64,000 nt of DNA from Sphingopyxis sp. YF1 (GCF_022701295.1 NZ_CP033204.1:1-64000), one strand, 5' to 3'; counted from the stretch's first letter, positions 53,559 to 63,431 are shown. A program made the numbers and translations. Notes: generated by a model from the letters alone, not told the origin.

Positions 53559-53987
53559 TCACACGCCGGGTGCCCAGCCCGGCGGTGCGAGCGTGAAGCC
53601 CGCAAAGTCGAAGCCGGGGATGACGAGGCAGCTGACGAGCGCCCAGCCGGCGTCGGCATGCGCCGCCTGCCAGTGGTGCGCGGGAATGCGGAGCTGCGGT
53701 TGTTCGCCCGCGAGCACGCCGGGGCCGAGGCGATGGTGCGTCGGCGCATCGACGTCGGTCGCGGCGAGCGACAGCGCGAGCGGCGAGCCCGCGTGCCACA
53801 ACCAGAATTCCTCGGCGTCGACCTTGTGCCAGTGCGAGCTTTGGCCGTGCTCGAGCAGGAAATGGATCGCGGTTCCGCCGGCGCGGCCGTCGGGGCCGGG
53901 CACCCCGCGCCAGGTCTCGCGGTACCAGCCGCCCTCGGGATGCGGGGCGAGGTCGAGCTGTTCGATGAGGGCGCGGGGGGCGGTCAT
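53559..53987 (-). CDS. Cupin DUF985 protein
   Basis: 142 residues of the DUF985 cupin family: HPEGGWYRETW, IHFLLEHGQSSHWHKVDAEEFWLWHAGSPL and later SCLVIPGFDFAGF. The His/Glu cluster suggests a metal-binding cupin. Some homologues act as sugar-phosphate isomerases; the substrate here is unknown. Confidence 0.88.
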   Translation of the reverse strand: MTAPRALIEQLDLAPHPEGGWYRETWRGVPGPDGRAGGTAIHFLLEHGQSSHWHKVDAEEFWLWHAGSPLALSLAATDVDAPTHHRLGPGVLAGEQPQLRIPAHHWQAAHADAGWALVSCLVIPGFDFAGFTLAPPGWAPGV

Positions 53988-54140
53988 GGGTCTCCGTGCG
54001 GGGGCTTGTATTCGCGTCTTCGTGCCTTTGTGTGCTTGGGCGAGGCAAGAATAATCTCACGCCAAGGTGAAAGGCCCGAAGAAGAGTTGCTAGGTCTTGT
54101 GGGCGCGTTGCGGTCGGCTTTGGGTGGAAACCACCATTCC

Positions 54141-54298
54141 TTAAATCCTCCCTGTCGCGAAGCGATGGGGAGGTGGCAGCGGCGGAGCCGCTGACGGAGG
54201 GGCCGACGCCGTCAGGCGTCGCGCGATCTTTCGGCCCCTCCACCACTTGCTTCGCAAGCGGTCCCCCTCCCCATGGCCTCCGGCCACAGGGAGGAATT
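54141..54298. repeat. ~150-bp inverted-repeat element, copy 2
   Basis: Same architecture as 52377-52528: ends AAATCCTCCCTG and CAGGGAGGAATT, with GGGGAGG and CGGAGGGGCCG facing CGGCCCCTCCACC and GGTCCCCCTCCCC. The gap 53988-54418 otherwise contains nothing I can support besides the P450 promoter. Confidence 0.7.
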
Positions 54299-54418
54299 CA
54301 TGTCCCCCTCCACCCGTCGTCGCTGCAGCCGAACCTTCGAGCGGCGCTGGACTCGCTTCGCAAGCGTGGCATAGTCGGCCCGCAAGACCTGCGGCCACGC
54401 GGGCGGCGGGAGAGAGAG

Positions 54419-55651
54419 ATGGCTTCGGTACTCGAAGAGGCGCGCGCGATCGCGCCGGTCGATGTCAGCGACATCGCGCTTTACACGGAGGATCGCTGGC
54501 GCGAGCCCTTTGCGCAGCTGCGCGCCGACATGCCGGTGAGCTGGTGCCCCGACAGTCCCTATGGCGGTTACTGGTCGATCGCGACGCACGCGCTGGTGCA
54601 GGCGGTCGAGCTCGATCCCGCGACCTTCTCCTCATCGTGGGAGAATGGCAATATCGTCATCGCCGACCCGCCGCCGCAGTCGAACCTGCCCAATTTCATC
54701 GCCGCCGACCCGCCGGTGCACACCGCGCAGCGCAAGGTGATCGCCCCCGCCTTCAACCCCAGCCAGATGGCCGAGCGCGAGAAGGTGGTGAAGCAGCGCA
54801 CGCGCGAACTGTTCGATGCGCTGCCCGTCGGCGAGACGTTCGACTGGGTCGAAAGCGTGTCGGTGCCGCTGACGATCGGCATGCTGTGCATCCTGTTCGA
54901 TTTCCCGTGGGAGGAACGCCACGATTTGAAGCGCTGGTCGGACTATGGCGGCAATGTCTCGCCCGAGACCGCGAGCGAGGAATACCGCGCCGAATGGATG
55001 GCGCAGATGACCGCGATGCTCGCGCGCTTCGACGAAGAATTCGCCAGGCGCAAGGCGATGCCGCCGACCGACGACCTCCTCTCGCGCATGGTCCACAGCG
55101 AGGCGATGGGGAGCCTCAACCCGATGGAGCGGCTGGCGAATATCGCGCTGCTGATCGTCGGCGGCAACGACACGACGCGCAATTCGATGAGCGGGCTGGT
55201 CGAGGCGCTGCACCTTTATCCCGGCGAACTCGACCGGCTGCGCGCCGACCCGTCGCTCATCCCCAATGCGGCGCAGGAGATCATCCGCTGGCAGTCGCCG
55301 GTGACACATATGCGGCGCACCTGCGCGCGCGACGTCGAACTCGGCGGGCAGCAGCTCAAAAAGGGCGAGAAGGTCATCCTCTGGTACATCTCGGCGAACC
55401 GCGACGAGAGCGTGTTTGCCGACGCCGAACGCTTCGACGTCGGGCGCGACAATGCGCGGCGGCACGTCGCCTTCGGCCACGGCATCCACCGCTGCGTCGG
55501 CGCGCGGCTGGCGGAGATCCAGCTGTGCACGCTGATCGAGGAGATCGTGCGCCGCGGCATAAGGATCGAACCGCAGGGCGCGGCCGAACGGCTGGCGAGC
55601 CCCTTCCTCCACGGCTTCGTGCACATGCCGGTACGGATCGTGGCGGGGTAG
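54419..55651 (+). CDS. Cytochrome P450
   Basis: 410-residue bacterial P450. The I-helix oxygen-activating motif is GGNDTT, the ExxR motif is EIIR and the heme-binding loop is FGHGIHRCVGARL with the axial Cys. A soluble class I-type enzyme without fused reductase; no ferredoxin or reductase gene is adjacent. The substrate is unknown, though close bacterial relatives act on alkanes, terpenes or steroids. ATG follows GGGAGAGAGAG. Confidence 0.93.
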   Translation: MASVLEEARAIAPVDVSDIALYTEDRWREPFAQLRADMPVSWCPDSPYGGYWSIATHALVQAVELDPATFSSSWENGNIVIADPPPQSNLPNFIAADPPVHTAQRKVIAPAFNPSQMAEREKVVKQRTRELFDALPVGETFDWVESVSVPLTIGMLCILFDFPWEERHDLKRWSDYGGNVSPETASEEYRAEWMAQMTAMLARFDEEFARRKAMPPTDDLLSRMVHSEAMGSLNPMERLANIALLIVGGNDTTRNSMSGLVEALHLYPGELDRLRADPSLIPNAAQEIIRWQSPVTHMRRTCARDVELGGQQLKKGEKVILWYISANRDESVFADAERFDVGRDNARRHVAFGHGIHRCVGARLAEIQLCTLIEEIVRRGIRIEPQGAAERLASPFLHGFVHMPVRIVAG

Positions 55652-55721
55652 GGGCCGCCTCGCCCCGCGCGTCTGGCGGCACGTCGATCGGGGATGTTCC
55701 GGGGCGGGGCAACGCCCCCGC

Positions 55722-57713
55722 TTACCGGCTCAGCTGTTCGCGAAAGGCGTCGAGGTTCCAGGGGCGGCCGAGAAAATCATTCACCAGCGTTTCGGCATCG
55801 GCCGTCGCGCCGGCTTCGAGCACTTTCGTGCGATAGCGCATCGCGACATCCTTGTTGCGGATTCCGGCCTGCTTGAATCCCGTGAACAGGTCGGTCGCGA
55901 TCGCCTTTGACCAGCCATAGGTGTAATAGATCGCCGAATAGCCGTCGAGGTGCCCGAAATTGGCATAGGGATGCGTGCCGGGGACGTTCGGGATGGGCGA
56001 ATAGCGGCTCGTCTGTTCGTCATACATCTTGCTGAGGTCGAAATCGGGCGCGCGATTGTAGAAATTGAGCGAAACCGCCGCGAGCCCGACCTGCCTTTTG
56101 TAGGTCAGCGCCTCGCCGAACCACCGGCCGGCGTTCATCCTTTCGACGAGCGCCGCCGGAATGGGCTCGCCCTTGTCGTTCGACGCAAAGCCTTTCAGCG
56201 TGTCATAGTCCCACGCCCATTCCTCGAGCAGTTGCGACGGCGCTTCGATGAAGTCCCATTGCAGATTGCCCATATTCTGCAGGCTGTAGGCTTGGTTCCC
56301 GGCGTAGAGCCAATGGATGAGATGGCCGAATTCGTGGAGGAAGGTCACGACATCGTCATGATCCATCGGCCCCGTCGCCGGGAAATTGGTGACGAGCGCG
56401 GCGATCGGCACCTGCTTTCCGGCAATCCCCGACTGGATCGGGAAGGCCGCGGCATGGCTGTACTTGCCTTCGCGCGGGTGCATGTCGAGATAGAAATGGC
56501 CGACGAGCTGGTCGCCGTCATAGAGCGACCAGCCGCTGACCCCGTCGCTCCACGACGGGCCCTGCCAGGGACGGATATCGGCATTGAAGAGGTCGCGCAT
56601 CAGGCCGAAGATTCCGGCCCGCGTCTTCTCATAAGTGAAATACCGGCGCACTTCGGCGGCGTCGACGTTATATTTCTGCTTTTTCAGCTTGTTGCCGAAA
56701 TAGCTGCCGTCCCACCGCTGAACCCGGTCGAGCGTCTTGTCCTCGCGCCTTGCGAAAGCCGTCAGCTCGCCGAAATAGGCGTCCGACCCCGGCGTCGCGG
56801 CGGCATCGATCTGGCCCAGAAAGCTCGCGACACGCGCCGGATTGCCGATCATCTTGTCCGCCGTGATCAGCGTCGCATAGTCGGGATAGCCGAGCGTCGT
56901 GGCCAGCTCGTATCGCTTCTGGAGCAGCGACCGGAGCACCGCATCGTTCGCCGGCCAGGCGCGATTGGCATAGGCGGACGCGACCGTCCTGCGCGTGTCG
57001 CGGCGCGTCGCGAAATCCAGCACCGGAAAGACGTCGGGATAATCGAAGGTCAGGTGAACCTTGCCGTCCGCGCCCGGCTTGTGCGCATCGAGATAATCTT
57101 GCGGCAATCCCGCGAGATCAGCCTGATCGAGCGCGATATCGCCCTTGTCGTCGCGGATATTCGCCGAAAATTTCAGGCCGATGTCACCGATTTCGTTGGT
57201 CAGCGCGGCCACTTTCTTTCGCGTCGCTTCATCCTTGTCGACCCCCGCGAGCCGGTACGCGCGCAGCGTCTTCGCGAGCGTGAACCCCGTTTTCGCGTCG
57301 AGGCCGGCGGTCGGGATGGCGGCCAGCCGGTTGTAGATCGGGCGCGAGAGCCCGATCGCGGTGTTGATCGTCGTGATCTGCTGGACGCACGCCGCCGCGG
57401 CCTCGCGCACGCCCTTGTCCGGGTGGGTTTCCATGATCAGATAATATTGACCGAAACCATCCTGGCTGATCGCGTTGAGCCGGTCATAACCCGCAAAATC
57501 GTCGGCGATCGTCGCCGGACCGGTGCGCGCTTCGAGCGCGACCTGCAGCGCATTGATCGCTTGCGTGTCGGCCTGGCAGCGTTTGCCGACGGCATCCGCG
57601 CCGCCGGCCACGGCAAGGAGCGCCGCGGGGGCATCGGCAGCCGAGGCCGTCGCGACGCACGACAGGATGGCAAGGGGCGCCGACAGAAGCAGCCCGAGAC
57701 GATTGTGACGCAT
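55722..57713 (-). CDS. M3 family peptidyl-dipeptidase (Dcp-like)
   Basis: 663 residues, secreted by signal peptide (LLSAPLAILSCVATASA). The thimet-oligopeptidase (M3) zinc motif is HEFGH in FLHEFGHLIHWLYAG, with the third ligand in a downstream Glu region. Likely a periplasmic peptidyl-dipeptidase that trims peptides. Start ATG 57713 has GGGGGA before it. Convergent with the P450 gene. Confidence 0.92.
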   Translation of the reverse strand: MRHNRLGLLLSAPLAILSCVATASAADAPAALLAVAGGADAVGKRCQADTQAINALQVALEARTGPATIADDFAGYDRLNAISQDGFGQYYLIMETHPDKGVREAAAACVQQITTINTAIGLSRPIYNRLAAIPTAGLDAKTGFTLAKTLRAYRLAGVDKDEATRKKVAALTNEIGDIGLKFSANIRDDKGDIALDQADLAGLPQDYLDAHKPGADGKVHLTFDYPDVFPVLDFATRRDTRRTVASAYANRAWPANDAVLRSLLQKRYELATTLGYPDYATLITADKMIGNPARVASFLGQIDAAATPGSDAYFGELTAFARREDKTLDRVQRWDGSYFGNKLKKQKYNVDAAEVRRYFTYEKTRAGIFGLMRDLFNADIRPWQGPSWSDGVSGWSLYDGDQLVGHFYLDMHPREGKYSHAAAFPIQSGIAGKQVPIAALVTNFPATGPMDHDDVVTFLHEFGHLIHWLYAGNQAYSLQNMGNLQWDFIEAPSQLLEEWAWDYDTLKGFASNDKGEPIPAALVERMNAGRWFGEALTYKRQVGLAAVSLNFYNRAPDFDLSKMYDEQTSRYSPIPNVPGTHPYANFGHLDGYSAIYYTYGWSKAIATDLFTGFKQAGIRNKDVAMRYRTKVLEAGATADAETLVNDFLGRPWNLDAFREQLSR

Positions 57714-58065
57714 AAATCCCCCTAAGTTACTTATAAATATATAGTCATCATGGCGAAACCGAAACCGTCCGGTCGGCAGAAGGGTCCGAAGGATTGCCCA
57801 TGCGGCGCGACGCACGCGCCCTGTCGTCACTTGAAAGAGCGACGATCTTGCGCTGCGGCAAGCGCGCCCGTGCGCATGTTCCTTATCCTTCGCTGCCCCC
57901 CCCGTCCGCTGCCACTCCGTTCCTGCCTATCGCAGATGCGGGAATATTGCGCCGGAACTTTTTGCGTATATTCTATTGATTTAGATCGCTGCGCCTGCCC
58001 GCAACTCCCGACGGGGCCGGCTGGCGGGGCGGATGTTCGCCGATGGCGGGTGCGGGAGCGGATGA
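57714..58065. promoter_or_regulatory. Divergent gap M3 peptidase / winged-helix regulator
   Basis: 352 bases between divergent genes, so promoters of both should lie here. An A+T-rich patch is visible near 57721-57750 on the M3 side and near 57965-57985 on the regulator side. A short open frame starting MAKPKPSGRQ is not supported by composition. Confidence 0.4.
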
Positions 58066-59001
58066 ATGGGGCAGCATCAGTGCAAGGCATATGACCCGCA
58101 TTTCGGCGTCGAATATTGGGCCGCTTCGACGATCCTGAACCATCCCGGTTTCGCCAATGCGCGCGCCGAATATGTCGACAAGACGCTGGCGCTCTATGGC
58201 GACGACGCCTTTTTGAACAAGCTGCTGATGGAGGCGGCGCGGATCGTCATCTTCGCGGTCGCCATCTGTCTCGCGGCCGGATATCGCGAGGATGACCGCA
58301 GCAGCTGGCCAACGATCGGCAATCTCAAAAAGGCGCTTGCGCTGTTCGGTGTGAGCAGCCCGAGGCGGATCGAATCGATCGTCGGCCGGCTGGTCCAGAC
58401 CGGCTATCTCGAAAGCCGCGTATCGCCGGCGGACGCGCGCGCGCGCCTTCTGTACCCGACGGCCAGGATGCTGGCGTACGACCGGGCGTGGCTGGTCGCG
58501 CACTACAGCCCGCCCGCTGCATTGTTCGGCAAGGACGACTATACCCTCCCGCTCGGCGGGGACCCCGATTTTCAGCGGGTCCAGCGGCGGATCGCGACCG
58601 GTTTCTTCGAGCAGTCGGCGATGGTCCTGCTGCGCAATCCCGGCATCATGCTCTTTGTCTCGCGCGACGCGGGCATATTGGTCCTGATGCGGCTCATGCA
58701 GGATGCGATGAAGCGCGGATCGCCGACGGTCGCCCTGTCCCTGTCGGACCTTGGCCGGAGCTTTCTCGTCTCGCGAACCCATGTCCGGCAACTCCTCGCC
58801 GACGCCGAGGCGCAGGGGCTGATCGACATCGATCAACGGCGCCGGCAGGTGACGCTCAAGCCCGCGATCTTCGAAAGCTTCGATCGCTTTGTCGCCGACG
58901 GGATGTCCAACCATGACCTGACGGCGGCCGCCGCGAGGCAGCAGCTGGCCGCCGCGAGCATCGTTCGGGAACCCGCGGATGCTGGCGTGACGCGACCGTA
59001 G
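58066..59001 (+). CDS. Tandem winged-helix transcriptional regulator
   Basis: 311 residues with two winged-helix-like DNA-binding modules: one around residues 95-145 (SSPRRIESIVGRLVQTGYLE) and one around 225-280 (SLSDLGRSFLVSRTHVRQLL, then GLIDIDQRRRQVTL). This looks like a duplicated MarR-type fold joined by a helical linker; it is not a standard family I can name. Divergent from the M3 peptidase gene. Target unknown. Confidence 0.65.
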   Translation: MGQHQCKAYDPHFGVEYWAASTILNHPGFANARAEYVDKTLALYGDDAFLNKLLMEAARIVIFAVAICLAAGYREDDRSSWPTIGNLKKALALFGVSSPRRIESIVGRLVQTGYLESRVSPADARARLLYPTARMLAYDRAWLVAHYSPPAALFGKDDYTLPLGGDPDFQRVQRRIATGFFEQSAMVLLRNPGIMLFVSRDAGILVLMRLMQDAMKRGSPTVALSLSDLGRSFLVSRTHVRQLLADAEAQGLIDIDQRRRQVTLKPAIFESFDRFVADGMSNHDLTAAAARQQLAAASIVREPADAGVTRP

Positions 59002-59494
59002 ATGCCCGGACGGCTTGTCCGGTCACAGCGCGCCAATCAGCCGTCCATCGTCCCGCTGTGCGAGCGTCAAGCCGCATTGCCTGCCTCGTGCCATCCGCCG
59101 TTGATGCTGCAGCCAGCGTTCCGCCGCATGAAATCGCGATCCTGACCGGGTCTTTGTGCGGCGGTAACATGCCTGTGGGGCCTTCGTTCCGGGCTGTGAG
59201 CGTGTCTTCCGCATGATGGTGCCGTCGCCCGGCAGCCCGCTTGGTCCCGGAGCGTCTCGGCAATCGCCTCGTCGACCCTTGCGGCCGCGCTTGCGGCAGG
59301 GAACGGCCGCCGCCGGTTGTGCCTGCCGCACCGGAGACCCCCGCTGACGGGAAATAAACGCACATTCCGGCGACCTGTCTGCGCCAGCCACGGCGAATGA
59401 CGGCGGGATGTAAATTCATTTATGAATAGACTCACCGTATATGAATTCATATCCCGGCACCAACATCGAACCAATCTTTGGAAGGTTTTGAATT
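59002..59494. promoter_or_regulatory. 493-base region before the dehydratase gene
   Basis: No supportable gene. It contains the tail of the winged-helix gene's transcription unit, then a run to 59410 without obvious structure, and then the two palindromes listed separately. Confidence 0.4.
59414..59452. promoter_or_regulatory. Pair of 14-bp palindromes (probable IclR operators)
   Basis: ATTCAT-TT-ATGAAT (59414-59427) and the perfect ATATGAATTCATAT (59439-59452) share the half-site ATGAAT, with centres 25 bases apart, in a locally A+T-rich stretch 40-80 bases before the dehydratase start. They are good candidates for binding by the IclR regulator encoded just downstream. Confidence 0.6.
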
Positions 59495-60625
59495 TTGGCC
59501 AGAATCGAACGTGTTGAAATGCTGATGGTCGACCTGGTGCCCGCGACCGAACGGACCGATGCGATCCAGTCCTTTGTCAGCCAGGAAACGCCGATCGTGC
59601 GGGTGTATGACAGCGACGGCGCGGTCGGGACGGGCTATTGCTACACGATCGGAACCGGCGGCCCTTCGACGATCGAGCTGCTGCGGCGCACGCTCGCGCC
59701 GGCGCTGATCGGCCGCGACGCGGACCGCATCGAGGCGATCTGGCGCGACCTGCTCTATCTTACCCACGCCACCAGCGTCGGGGCGATCACCTCGCTGGCG
59801 CTCGCCGCGATCGACACCGCGCTGTGGGACCTCAGGTCGCGCAAGACCGCGATTCCGCTCCACAAGCTGGCGGGGGGCGCGCAGGAGCGGGTCCCCGTCT
59901 ATACGACCGAGGGCGGATGGCTGCACCTTCCGATCGAGGCGATCGTCGAGGACAGTCTCGCGGTGCGCGCGCGGGGGTTCAAGGGCGCCAAGATCAAGAT
60001 CGGCCGCCCGATCGCGGAGGACGTCGCCCGGCTGGGGGCGCTGCGCGACGCGGTCGGCGCCGATTTCGAGATTTTCACCGACGCCAACCAGTCGTTCCGG
60101 ATCGACGACGCGATCCGCCGCGTCGCCGCCTATGCGCCCTTCGGGCTCGGCTGGATCGAGGAGCCGCTCGCGGCCGACGACCTGCACAATCATGCCGCGC
60201 TCGCGCGGCGCAGCGACATTCCCGTCGCGGTGGGCGAAAGCCTCTATTCGCTCCGGCAGTTCAACGCCTATTGCCACGCCGAGGCCTGCTCGATCGTGCA
60301 GGTCGACGTCGCGCGCGTCGGCGGCATCACCCCCTGGCTCAAGGTCGCGCATCTGGCCGAGGCCTGCAACATCGCGGTCTGCCCGCATTTCCTGATGGAA
60401 ATTCACGCGCCACTGTGCGCCGCGGTGCCCAATGGCAAATGGGTCGAATATATTCCGCAGCTCGACCCGATCACGACCAGCAGGCTTCGCATCGAGGACG
60501 GTCAGGCCATTCCGTCGGAGCAGCCGGGGCTGGGGATCGACTGGGACTGGGACGCGATCGGCCATAGGGCGGTAGAGGGGACCGGCTGGACGGTCGGCGC
60601 CGACCTGTCGCCCCGCGCGTCATAG
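59495..60625 (+). CDS. Enolase-superfamily sugar-acid dehydratase (mandelate racemase-like)
   Basis: 376 residues. MR subgroup features are the KIK dyad (GAKIKIGR) and metal ligands in TDANQ, IEEPL and VGES, with a late His in CPHF. Members dehydrate or epimerise acid sugars; the neighbours suggest a fuconate/rhamnonate-type dehydratase, but specificity cannot be read from sequence alone. The start codon is TTG at 59495, with AAGG nine bases upstream; no ATG lies nearby in frame, and the protein then starts (fM)ARIERVE. Confidence 0.88.
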   Translation: MARIERVEMLMVDLVPATERTDAIQSFVSQETPIVRVYDSDGAVGTGYCYTIGTGGPSTIELLRRTLAPALIGRDADRIEAIWRDLLYLTHATSVGAITSLALAAIDTALWDLRSRKTAIPLHKLAGGAQERVPVYTTEGGWLHLPIEAIVEDSLAVRARGFKGAKIKIGRPIAEDVARLGALRDAVGADFEIFTDANQSFRIDDAIRRVAAYAPFGLGWIEEPLAADDLHNHAALARRSDIPVAVGESLYSLRQFNAYCHAEACSIVQVDVARVGGITPWLKVAHLAEACNIAVCPHFLMEIHAPLCAAVPNGKWVEYIPQLDPITTSRLRIEDGQAIPSEQPGLGIDWDWDAIGHRAVEGTGWTVGADLSPRAS

Positions 60626-60686
60626 CGCTCCGGTCGTCAAAATTGGACGACACCCCCCGCGAACCATCCTATAGGCGGCGGAAAGC

Positions 60687-61496
60687 ATGTGGGGTTTGCC
60701 GATGGCGCGAAACGATCAGACCGAAGCCGGACAAAAGGAGCAGCGTTATCGCGCGCCGGCGCTCGACAAGGGGCTCGACATCCTCGAACTGCTCGCGAAG
60801 GAGCGCCATCCGCTGACGATTTCGATGATCGGCCAGCGGCTGGGCCGGTCGATGAGCGAATTGTTCCGCATGGTGCAGGTGCTCGAATATCGCGGTTTCA
60901 TCCGGCAGTCGGAAAGCGGCGAGGGTTTCGTCCCGACCGACAAGCTGTTCGCGCTCGGCATGGAGCAGGCGCCGGTCAAGACCATGCTCGAAATCGCGCT
61001 GCCGGTCATGCGCGATCTGTCGGCGACGATCGGGCAATCCTGCCATCTCGCGGTGCGGTCTGGCAGCGACACCGTCGTCGTCGCGCGCATCGAATCGGCC
61101 GAGCAGATCGGCTTCACCGTGCGGATCGGCTATCGCAAATGCTTCGTCCTCACCGGTTCGGGGGCGGTGCTCTATGCCTTTCAGGAGGCGCGCGACCAGG
61201 ACCGCTGGCTCGCCGATGTCCCGCCCGACATCGCGCCGGCGCAGGTCGAGGCTTTCCGGTCGCGCGCCGCAACGGTGCGCAAGAACGGCTACGGACGGGC
61301 GAAGAGCGAGTTCGTCGTCGGCGTGACCGATCTTTCGGCGCCGATCCTGCGGGGGACGGTGGCGGCGGCGGCGCTGTCGGTGCCGTTCGTGCACTCGACC
61401 CCGCTCGTCATGCCGATCGACGCGGCGATCGGCCATCTGCGCGCGAGCGCGGAACAAATCTCGTCGTCGCTGCTGGCCGCGGACCACCGGATCTGA
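60687..61496 (+). CDS. IclR family transcriptional regulator
   Basis: About 269 residues. N-terminal winged HTH (ALDKGLDILELLAKERHPLTI, SMIGQRLGRSMSELFRMVQVL) and C-terminal ligand-binding domain with GQSCHLAVR and YRKCFVLTGSGAVLYAF. IclR regulators control catabolic genes and bind palindromes; it lies 61 bases after the dehydratase and probably regulates this cluster. ATG 60687 or 60702. Confidence 0.92.
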   Translation: MWGLPMARNDQTEAGQKEQRYRAPALDKGLDILELLAKERHPLTISMIGQRLGRSMSELFRMVQVLEYRGFIRQSESGEGFVPTDKLFALGMEQAPVKTMLEIALPVMRDLSATIGQSCHLAVRSGSDTVVVARIESAEQIGFTVRIGYRKCFVLTGSGAVLYAFQEARDQDRWLADVPPDIAPAQVEAFRSRAATVRKNGYGRAKSEFVVGVTDLSAPILRGTVAAAALSVPFVHSTPLVMPIDAAIGHLRASAEQISSSLLAADHRI

Positions 61497-61530
61497 AGCG
61501 CGGCGCTGGTCGCGGGCGCGGCCGGCCGGC

Positions 61531-62553
61531 TCAGGGCGTGGGGGCATCCGCACGGATCAGCCGCTCGTCGCGCAGTTCGGCCCAGAAATCCCTTGCGATA
61601 GCGGTGCGATAGAGCGCGAGTGTCTGGTCGACGCGGCGGGCGCTTCCGATCCCCGGAATGACGCTCGCGACCTGCGGATGGGCGAGCACGAAGGCGAGCG
61701 CCGCCGCCGCCAGCGGGACGCCGTGGCGCCCGGCGACCGCTTCGATCCGCGCTACCCTGTCGCGTATCTTCGCCGGGGCGGGGGCATAGTTGTAGTGGAC
61801 GGGCGTGCCGCTTTTGGTGCCCGTCGCCAGGATGCCGCTGTTATAGGGGCCGCCGATGACGACCATCGTCCCGGCGTCGGCGCATCGGGGCATCAGCGCG
61901 TCGAGCGCCCCCTGTTCGAGCAGGGTGTAGCGCCCCGCCAGCAGGATGGCGTCGAGGCGCGCGCGCTCCATCACGTCGAGGCAGACGGCGATTTCGTTCA
62001 CCCCGATGCCGAAGCCGCCGATCGCGCCTTCGCCCCGCAGCCGCTCGAGCGCGCGAAGTCCGCCGCCGCTGGTCAGCTGCTCCCAATAGGCCGCCGCGGC
62101 GTCGCCATGCGTCAGCGTGCCGATGTCGTGGACATAGAGGATGTCGATCCGCGCCGCGCCCAGCCGGTGCAGGCTGTGCTCATGGCTGCGCAATATGCCG
62201 TCGTGCGAATAATCATATCGCATGCGGAACGGCATGGGCGACCGGAAGCCGTCGCGCATGCGGTCGTCGACCACCGATGCGTCGGGATCGAGCAACCGGC
62301 CGACCTTGGTCGAAAGCACGACCTCGGGGTGCAGGCGGATGGCATCGCCGACCCGGCGCTCGCTGAGGCCGCGGCCATAGTGCGGTGCGGTATCGATATA
62401 GGTCAATCCGCCGGCAAGCGCGGCGTCGAGCGCGGCGCGCGCTTCGTCGTCGCTCACGGGGTGGTAGAGGTTGCCCAGCGTGGCGGCGCCAAAGCCCAGT
62501 TCGGCGACCGACAGGCCGCTGCGGCCCAGCGGCCGGGTCGGAATGCCCTTCAT
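61531..62553 (-). CDS. Aldo/keto reductase (D-threo-aldose 1-dehydrogenase-like)
   Basis: 340-residue NAD(P)-dependent oxidoreductase. The tetrad region is AHYGRGLSE (catalytic Tyr), and the subfamily motif is DILYVHDIG with LVQ-like GVNEIAV. Closest in pattern to L-fucose/D-threo-aldose 1-dehydrogenases, which oxidise aldoses to lactones. Overlaps the amidohydrolase gene by four bases (ATGA-like), so they are co-translated. Confidence 0.9.
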   Translation of the reverse strand: MKGIPTRPLGRSGLSVAELGFGAATLGNLYHPVSDDEARAALDAALAGGLTYIDTAPHYGRGLSERRVGDAIRLHPEVVLSTKVGRLLDPDASVVDDRMRDGFRSPMPFRMRYDYSHDGILRSHEHSLHRLGAARIDILYVHDIGTLTHGDAAAAYWEQLTSGGGLRALERLRGEGAIGGFGIGVNEIAVCLDVMERARLDAILLAGRYTLLEQGALDALMPRCADAGTMVVIGGPYNSGILATGTKSGTPVHYNYAPAPAKIRDRVARIEAVAGRHGVPLAAAALAFVLAHPQVASVIPGIGSARRVDQTLALYRTAIARDFWAELRDERLIRADAPTP

Positions 62554-63428
62554 AGTTCAAGCCCCAGTCGGTAGATGCGGTTGGCGTTCCGGCCCCACAG
62601 GTCGCGCTTCTCCTCCCCCGAAAAGCCGGCGAGGATCGCCTCATAGGCGGAGAGCGTGCGGTCCATCGACGCGAACAGCCGATCGGTCGGAAAATTGGTC
62701 GCGACCATGACGCGCGCCGGGCCGAACAGATCGATGACCTCGAGGATGAGGTCGCGAAAGCGCGCCGGATCGAACGGGCTCGCGATGAAACCCGCGCCCG
62801 ACAGCTTGACCGCGGCGTGGGGCAGCGCCGCCGCCATCGCCATGCCCGCGCGCCATTCGTCAAGGCCGTCGGCCGGGGACGGCAGGGCGAGGTGGTTCAG
62901 GATCAGCGGCGTGTCGGGGTGCCGCCGCGCCACCGCGGCGAGACTGGCGAGTTGCGGCGGATGGCCGTGAAAATCGAAGTTGAGGCCGAGCGGGCCGAGC
63001 ATCGCATAGCCGCGCTGCCACACCGGATTGGCGGTCAGATCGCGCGGATAGGCCTGACGCGCGGGATCGGGGTGCCAGTTCACCAGATGGCGGATGCCGC
63101 GCACGGCTGCGCGCGAAGCCTGCCATTCGAGCTGGCGGTCGGCATCGGGATCGTCGAGCGCGACCCGCGCCACGAGCGCGCTCGGCCAGCCGTCGTCCGC
63201 CGCCACCGTTTCGAGCCATTCGGTCTCGGCGGCGCTGTCCTCCGGATCGGCCCCGGCTTCGACATGGACACAGCCCGCCAGGTTCCACGCGGCCGCCTCG
63301 CGCCGGTAGTCGTCGATGCGGTATGTGGCCGCGATCGACGCCATGCCCGGGTCATCGAGCCAGGGATAGCGCAGCTGGTCGCGATCCCAGAGGTGGAGAT
63401 GGGCATCGACGAAAGGCGGCCGCGCCAT
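62550..63428 (-). CDS. Amidohydrolase/lactonase (fuconolactonase-like)
   Basis: 292 residues of the amidohydrolase superfamily. It starts with the metal motif DAHLHLWD (HxH) and ends in the LFGPARVMVATNFPTD region; residues such as HLVNWHPDP fit L-fuconolactone or related lactonases (COG3618). It would hydrolyse the lactone made by the neighbouring aldo/keto reductase. Follows the FAH gene by three bases. Confidence 0.88.
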   Translation of the reverse strand: MARPPFVDAHLHLWDRDQLRYPWLDDPGMASIAATYRIDDYRREAAAWNLAGCVHVEAGADPEDSAAETEWLETVAADDGWPSALVARVALDDPDADRQLEWQASRAAVRGIRHLVNWHPDPARQAYPRDLTANPVWQRGYAMLGPLGLNFDFHGHPPQLASLAAVARRHPDTPLILNHLALPSPADGLDEWRAGMAMAAALPHAAVKLSGAGFIASPFDPARFRDLILEVIDLFGPARVMVATNFPTDRLFASMDRTLSAYEAILAGFSGEEKRDLWGRNANRIYRLGLEL

Positions 63429-63431
63429 GTC

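Noticed and set aside
57750..58094. A 114-codon plus-strand frame before the winged-helix gene
   Set aside because: Cys/Arg/Pro-rich with no family pattern; overlaps the supported regulator start.
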